Part shown: piece by piece, positions 60,922 through 64,000 of the stretch
Numbering within the stretch: the first letter of the stretch is position 1
Layout: every line of letters starts with the position of its first letter
Source: Duganella sp. Leaf126
GTDB taxonomy: Bacteria; Pseudomonadota; Gammaproteobacteria; Burkholderiales; Burkholderiaceae_D
NCBI RefSeq assembly: GCF_001423125.1
Contig: NZ_LMNW01000005.1
Location: 1 to 64,000 of the forward strand
Reading direction: 5' to 3'
DNA: 64,000 nucleotides
The notes under the pieces: model-generated
The model's database searches: none
The model's input: the letters and a program-made list of their open reading frames with translations, nothing else
What the model was told of the DNA's origin: nothing
Translations under genes and position numbers: made by a program

Positions 60922-62217
60922 ATGCAATCGACCCACTGGTTCATCCTGATCGGCCTGCTGATGCTGGCGCGAGGCCTGGCCGCCACCAGTATCTCGCGCT
61001 CGCCGTTCACCTCGGCCATCGTCTACCTGGGCGTGGGACTGGTACTTGGCCCCACGGTACTCAACCTGCTGCATTTCGAGCCGTCCGACGAGTCGGGCCT
61101 GCTCGAGGTGCTGACCGAAGTGGCCATCCTGGTCTCGCTGTTCTCGGCCGGGATCAAGATGCCGGTGCCGTTCAGGCGCGCCAGCTGGGAGGCGCCGCTG
61201 CGGCTGGCGTGGGTCGCCATGATATTCACCGTGATCCTGGTGGCGGCGTTCGGCTTCTTCGTGCTGGGCCTGCCGGCCGGTGCGGCGATCCTGCTCGGGG
61301 GTATCCTGGCGCCGACCGATCCGGTGCTGGCCACCGACGTCCAGGTCCGCCACGCCGGCGACACCGATCACCTGCGCTTCACCCTCACCTGCGAAGCGGG
61401 CATGAACGATGGCAGCGCCGCGCCGTTCGTGTTCCTGGGCCTGGGCGTACTCGGGCTGGACGAGACGGCGGGCCAGCCGTGGCGCTGGCTGCTGGTCGAC
61501 GTGCTGTGGGCAGCCACGGCCGCCGTGGCGATCGGCGTGCTGTTCGGGGCGCTCACGGCGCGTCTGTCCTGGCGCCTGCGCATGATCAAGCCGCGCCACG
61601 AGATCATGGACGACCTGGTGGGACTGGGCCTGATTGCGGTGGTGTACGGCGTGGCCACGCTGGCGCACGCGTGGGGTTTTCTGGCCGTGTTCTTTGCTGC
61701 CGTGGCGCTGCGCCAGACCGAATTGATCATGGCCGGCGCGCCCAAGGATGGCCATGGCCTGCTGGAGCCGGACACCGGCAAGTCGCAGGCGGCGCTGGAC
61801 AGCGATACCAACGAGGCGCCGCCCACGGTCAGCACCGGTTCCCTGGTGTTCAAGGAACATCTCGAGCGGCTGTCCGAACTGACGCTGGTGGTGCTACTGG
61901 GCGGGATGATTTCGCTCGGAGAATTCAGCTGGCAGGCCGTGTTCATGGCCGCCTTTTTGTTCTTCATCGCGCGTCCCGTCGCCGTTTTTCTCGGCCTGGC
62001 CGGCAGCGGCACGCCGCTGCGCCTCAAGGCGATGACGGCGTGGTTCGGCATCCGCGGCATCGGCTCGATCTATTACCTGGTATTCGCCATCGAGGCCGGC
62101 CTGGCGCCCGACCTTGCCGCCCAGTTGACCAACATCACGCTGTTCGTCATCATGCTGTCGATCGTGGTGCACGGCCTGAGCGTCAAGCCGCTGATGAACG
62201 CCGTCTGGGGCAAATAG
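60922..62217 (+). CDS. CPA1-type cation/proton antiporter
   Basis: This is a 431-residue protein with about 12 membrane helices. The ion-binding Asp residues are in LAPTDPVLATDVQV and EAGMNDGSAAPFV, the CPA1 pattern. The cytoplasmic loop near 280-305 is polar (KDGHGLLEPDTGKSQAALD), and GIRGIGSIYYLVFA is the conserved late helix. It would exchange Na+ or K+ for H+. It converges on marR with 13 bases between. Confidence 0.9.
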   Translation: MQSTHWFILIGLLMLARGLAATSISRSPFTSAIVYLGVGLVLGPTVLNLLHFEPSDESGLLEVLTEVAILVSLFSAGIKMPVPFRRASWEAPLRLAWVAMIFTVILVAAFGFFVLGLPAGAAILLGGILAPTDPVLATDVQVRHAGDTDHLRFTLTCEAGMNDGSAAPFVFLGLGVLGLDETAGQPWRWLLVDVLWAATAAVAIGVLFGALTARLSWRLRMIKPRHEIMDDLVGLGLIAVVYGVATLAHAWGFLAVFFAAVALRQTELIMAGAPKDGHGLLEPDTGKSQAALDSDTNEAPPTVSTGSLVFKEHLERLSELTLVVLLGGMISLGEFSWQAVFMAAFLFFIARPVAVFLGLAGSGTPLRLKAMTAWFGIRGIGSIYYLVFAIEAGLAPDLAAQLTNITLFVIMLSIVVHGLSVKPLMNAVWGK

Positions 62218-62230
62218 GCGCAAACAGGCG

Positions 62231-62692
62231 TCAGATGCCTTCCAGGCTGAGCGCGCGCACCGCACTGCGCAGGGTTATGTAGAGCTGCGTGCGCTGCTCC
62301 GGCGTCAGATCGGGAAACATGCGCTGCTCCACCGCGCGCACCATGCCGTCGCACTGGCCCAGGATGGCGTGACCGGCTGCCGTCAGCTGGATCTGGATGA
62401 TGCGCCCGTGCGAAGGATCGGGCGAGCGCTCGATCCACCCCTTCGCCTCCATCTGCTTGACCATCTCGTTGGCCGACTGCGGCGACACCATCGTGCGCGT
62501 GGCCAGCTGCGCGTTCGACAACGCGCCCTGGGCGCGGAACACCGACAGTGCCGTGTACTGCGGCACCGTCACCCCGGCCGGCGCGCAGCAGTCGCGCAGG
62601 CGCTTGCCCAGCACGTGATCGAGCCGGCCCACCAGGTAGGCAAGGCCCAGCGGCCGGGAATCGTCGGAGGGGTTCGGAGCGTGTTCAACCAT
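62231..62692 (-). CDS. MarR-family regulator of the hydroxycinnamate operon
   Basis: This is a 153-residue winged-helix protein. The recognition helix is VSPQSANEMVKQMEAKGWIE and the wing is RSPDPSHGRIIQIQLT. It is divergent from ech across 99 bp, as HcaR/FerC-type repressors are, which release DNA when hydroxycinnamoyl-CoA binds. A perfect palindrome lies in the shared promoter. No strong ribosome-binding site precedes this ATG. Confidence 0.88.
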   Translation of the reverse strand: MVEHAPNPSDDSRPLGLAYLVGRLDHVLGKRLRDCCAPAGVTVPQYTALSVFRAQGALSNAQLATRTMVSPQSANEMVKQMEAKGWIERSPDPSHGRIIQIQLTAAGHAILGQCDGMVRAVEQRMFPDLTPEQRTQLYITLRSAVRALSLEGI

Positions 62693-62728
62693 GACTATAA
62701 AATTTTCTTGTAATTCGGAAGACGTGAG

Positions 62729-62734
62729 TATAGT
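62729..62734 (+). promoter_or_regulatory. -10 box of ech
   Basis: TATAGT has TTGTAA at 62708-62713 as a -35 with a short 15-base spacer. The palindromic operator begins 10 bases downstream, over the expected start of transcription. Confidence 0.35.
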
Positions 62735-62744
62735 ATAAGTTCCA

Positions 62745-62761
62745 TATCAGGCAGCCTGATA
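62745..62761. promoter_or_regulatory. Probable MarR operator
   Basis: TATCAGGC-A-GCCTGATA is a perfect 17-bp palindrome between marR and ech, of the size and symmetry of MarR-family operators. It lies between the -10 box and the ech start codon, so binding should block ech transcription. Confidence 0.65.
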
Positions 62762-62791
62762 CTGCACTATAAACCTACATTGGAGATCGAT

Positions 62792-63625
62792 ATGTCGAAA
62801 TACGCAGCGCGCTGGGAAACCGTCAAGGTGGACGTGGAGGCCGGCATCGGCTGGATTACCCTCAACCGCCCCGACAAGCGCAACGCCATGAGCCCGACGC
62901 TCAATCGCGAAATGATCGACGTGCTCGAAACCCTGGAGCTGGACGAGGAAGCGCAGGTGATCGTGCTGACCGGCGCCGGCGAGGCCTGGACCGCCGGCAT
63001 GGACCTCAAGGAATACTTCCGCGAGAACGACGGCAAGCCCGAGATCTTCCAGGAGCGCCTGCGCCGCGACTGCTCGCAATGGCAGTGGAAGCTGCTGCGC
63101 ATGTACTCGAAACCGACCATCGCCATGGTCAACGGCTGGTGCTTCGGCGGCGCGTTCTCGCCGCTGGTGGCCTGCGACCTGGCCATCGCTGCCGACGAAG
63201 CGGTGTTCGGCCTGTCCGAAATCAACTGGGGCATCCCGCCCGGTAACCTGGTCAGCAAGGCCGTCGCCGACACCATGGGTCACCGCCAGGCGCTCCACTA
63301 CATCATGACCGGCGACACCTTCACCGGCCAGGAAGCTGCCGCCATGGGCCTGGTCAACAAGAGCGTGCCGCGCGCCCAGCTGCGCGACGAGGTGGTCGCA
63401 CTGGCCGGCAAGCTGCTGGAAAAAGCGCCGACCGTGCTGCGCATCGCCAAGAACGGCTTCAAGCGCTGCCGCGAACTCAATTGGGACCAGAACGAGGACT
63501 ACCTGTACGCCAAGGTCGACCAGTCGAACTACCGCGACCCGGAAAAAGGCCGGGCCCAGGGCCTCAAGCAGTTCCTGGACGATAAGACCATCAAGCCTGG
63601 TCTGCAAACCTTCAAGCGCGGCTAA
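62792..63625 (+). CDS. ech: p-Hydroxycinnamoyl-CoA hydratase/lyase (feruloyl-CoA to vanillin)
   Basis: This is a 277-residue crotonase-fold enzyme nearly collinear with Pseudomonas HCHL. It hydrates feruloyl-, caffeoyl- or coumaroyl-CoA and cleaves it to the aromatic aldehyde and acetyl-CoA. Oxyanion motifs are GEAWTAGMDLKEYFRE and NGWCFGGAFSPLVACDLA, the catalytic Glu is in GLSEINWGIPPGN, and RCRELNWDQNEDYLYAK is specific to this group. GGAGA precedes the ATG at 62792. vdh follows after 32 bases. Confidence 0.95.
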   Translation: MSKYAARWETVKVDVEAGIGWITLNRPDKRNAMSPTLNREMIDVLETLELDEEAQVIVLTGAGEAWTAGMDLKEYFRENDGKPEIFQERLRRDCSQWQWKLLRMYSKPTIAMVNGWCFGGAFSPLVACDLAIAADEAVFGLSEINWGIPPGNLVSKAVADTMGHRQALHYIMTGDTFTGQEAAAMGLVNKSVPRAQLRDEVVALAGKLLEKAPTVLRIAKNGFKRCRELNWDQNEDYLYAKVDQSNYRDPEKGRAQGLKQFLDDKTIKPGLQTFKRG

Positions 63626-63657
63626 ACTCTACAAAAATAAAAATGGAGACACCCACC

Positions 63658-64000
63658 ATGTTTGACACCGATCTGCTCATCGGCGGCAGCACCCACGCCG
63701 CCCAGGACCGCACCACGTTCGAGCGCCGCAGCCCCGCCAGCGGCGACGTCGTCACCCGCGCCGCCGCCGCCCAGCTGGCGGACGTGGACCGCGCCGTCAA
63801 GGCGGCCAGCGAGGCGTTTCCTGCCTGGTCCGCCCTCAATCCCGGCGCCCGCCGCGCCCTGCTGCTCAAAGCTGCCGACGCGATGGAGGCGCTGCGCGCC
63901 GAGTTCGTGGCGCGCGGCGTGGCCGAAGCAGGCGGCGCGCCGATGTGGTACCAGTTCAACGTGACGCTGGCCGCCAACATGCTGCGCGAGGCAGCGTCGA
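63658..64000 (+). CDS. vdh: Vanillin dehydrogenase, 5' part (runs off the window)
   Basis: The first 114 codons of an aldehyde dehydrogenase: MFDTDLLIGG, FERRSPASGDVVTRAAAA, VDRAVKAASEAFPAWSALNPGARRALLLKAADAM and FVARGVAEAGGAPMW, matching the start of vanillin/salicylaldehyde-type dehydrogenases. The active-site Cys and Glu lie beyond the window. Its place after ech indicates oxidation of vanillin to vanillate. GGAGA lies nine bases before the ATG. Confidence 0.87.
   Translation, partial: MFDTDLLIGGSTHAAQDRTTFERRSPASGDVVTRAAAAQLADVDRAVKAASEAFPAWSALNPGARRALLLKAADAMEALRAEFVARGVAEAGGAPMWYQFNVTLAANMLREAAS

Overview
The window is high-GC, densely coded DNA that reads as the chromosome of a betaproteobacterium of the Oxalobacteraceae (Massilia/Duganella/Telluria type). 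This placement is an inference. It rests on the block pilZ-holB-tmk-mltG / ygfZ-DUF4936-NRDE, on the many plant-polymer functions (pectate lyase, pectin-linked DUF4861 protein, carbohydrate esterase, hydroxycinnamate/vanillin genes) and on protein character throughout. No rRNA, tRNA or CRISPR array was seen.

Layout. 1-1640: an IS3-type transposase scrap and a tyrosine integrase whose promoter carries a LexA-like box. 1737-13546: yghU, rlhA, a discoidin/di-heme lipoprotein, fadE, and three secreted carbohydrate-related genes (DUF4861, DUF1080, esterase). 13613-24525: a complete 10.9-kb Tn3-family transposon with 40-bp inverted repeats and a perfect 5-bp target duplication (CATGT). 24598-43887: a cyclic-nucleotide-domain FAD oxidoreductase, envelope genes (DUF2799-like lipoprotein, small barrel, pldA), a housekeeping block (tatD, pilZ, holB, tmk, mltG, ygfZ), sodC, curA-like and a FadB-like enzyme. 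44213-48962: a soluble double-PAS chemoreceptor with cheR, cheD and a triple CheW. 49383-54298: amino-acid permease, pectate lyase, pentapeptide protein, DUF445 protein. 54377-60396: a peptide/nickel-type ABC transporter with two fused ATPases, then cutC. 60922-64000: a cation/proton antiporter, a MarR regulator and the start of a hydroxycinnamate-to-vanillate operon (ech, vdh).

The most unusual part is the transposon. It has the layout of the Tn4651 branch: tnpA at one end, and the divergent tnpT/tnpS cointegrate-resolution genes with a dyad core site at the other. Its cargo is a lipoprotein, a ParDE-type toxin-antitoxin pair, and a tightly overlapping set that looks like a mobile type VI secretion effector module. 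That set comprises an XRE-PAAR fusion, a second PAAR protein with a beta-rich tail, a VRR-NUC nuclease, a DUF3396-type immunity protein and an unknown 239-residue protein. No other T6SS gene lies in the window, so the module would depend on an apparatus encoded elsewhere. The transposase carries one in-frame TAG at codon 477, so this copy may have lost autonomous transposition since it inserted.

Smaller finds are a 148-154-bp dispersed repeat present twice, decayed tandem copies of the cutC 3' end, a 15-residue repeat linker inside the fused ABC ATPase, a perfect dyad holding two opposed TATAAT boxes, and a perfect 17-bp palindrome between marR and ech.
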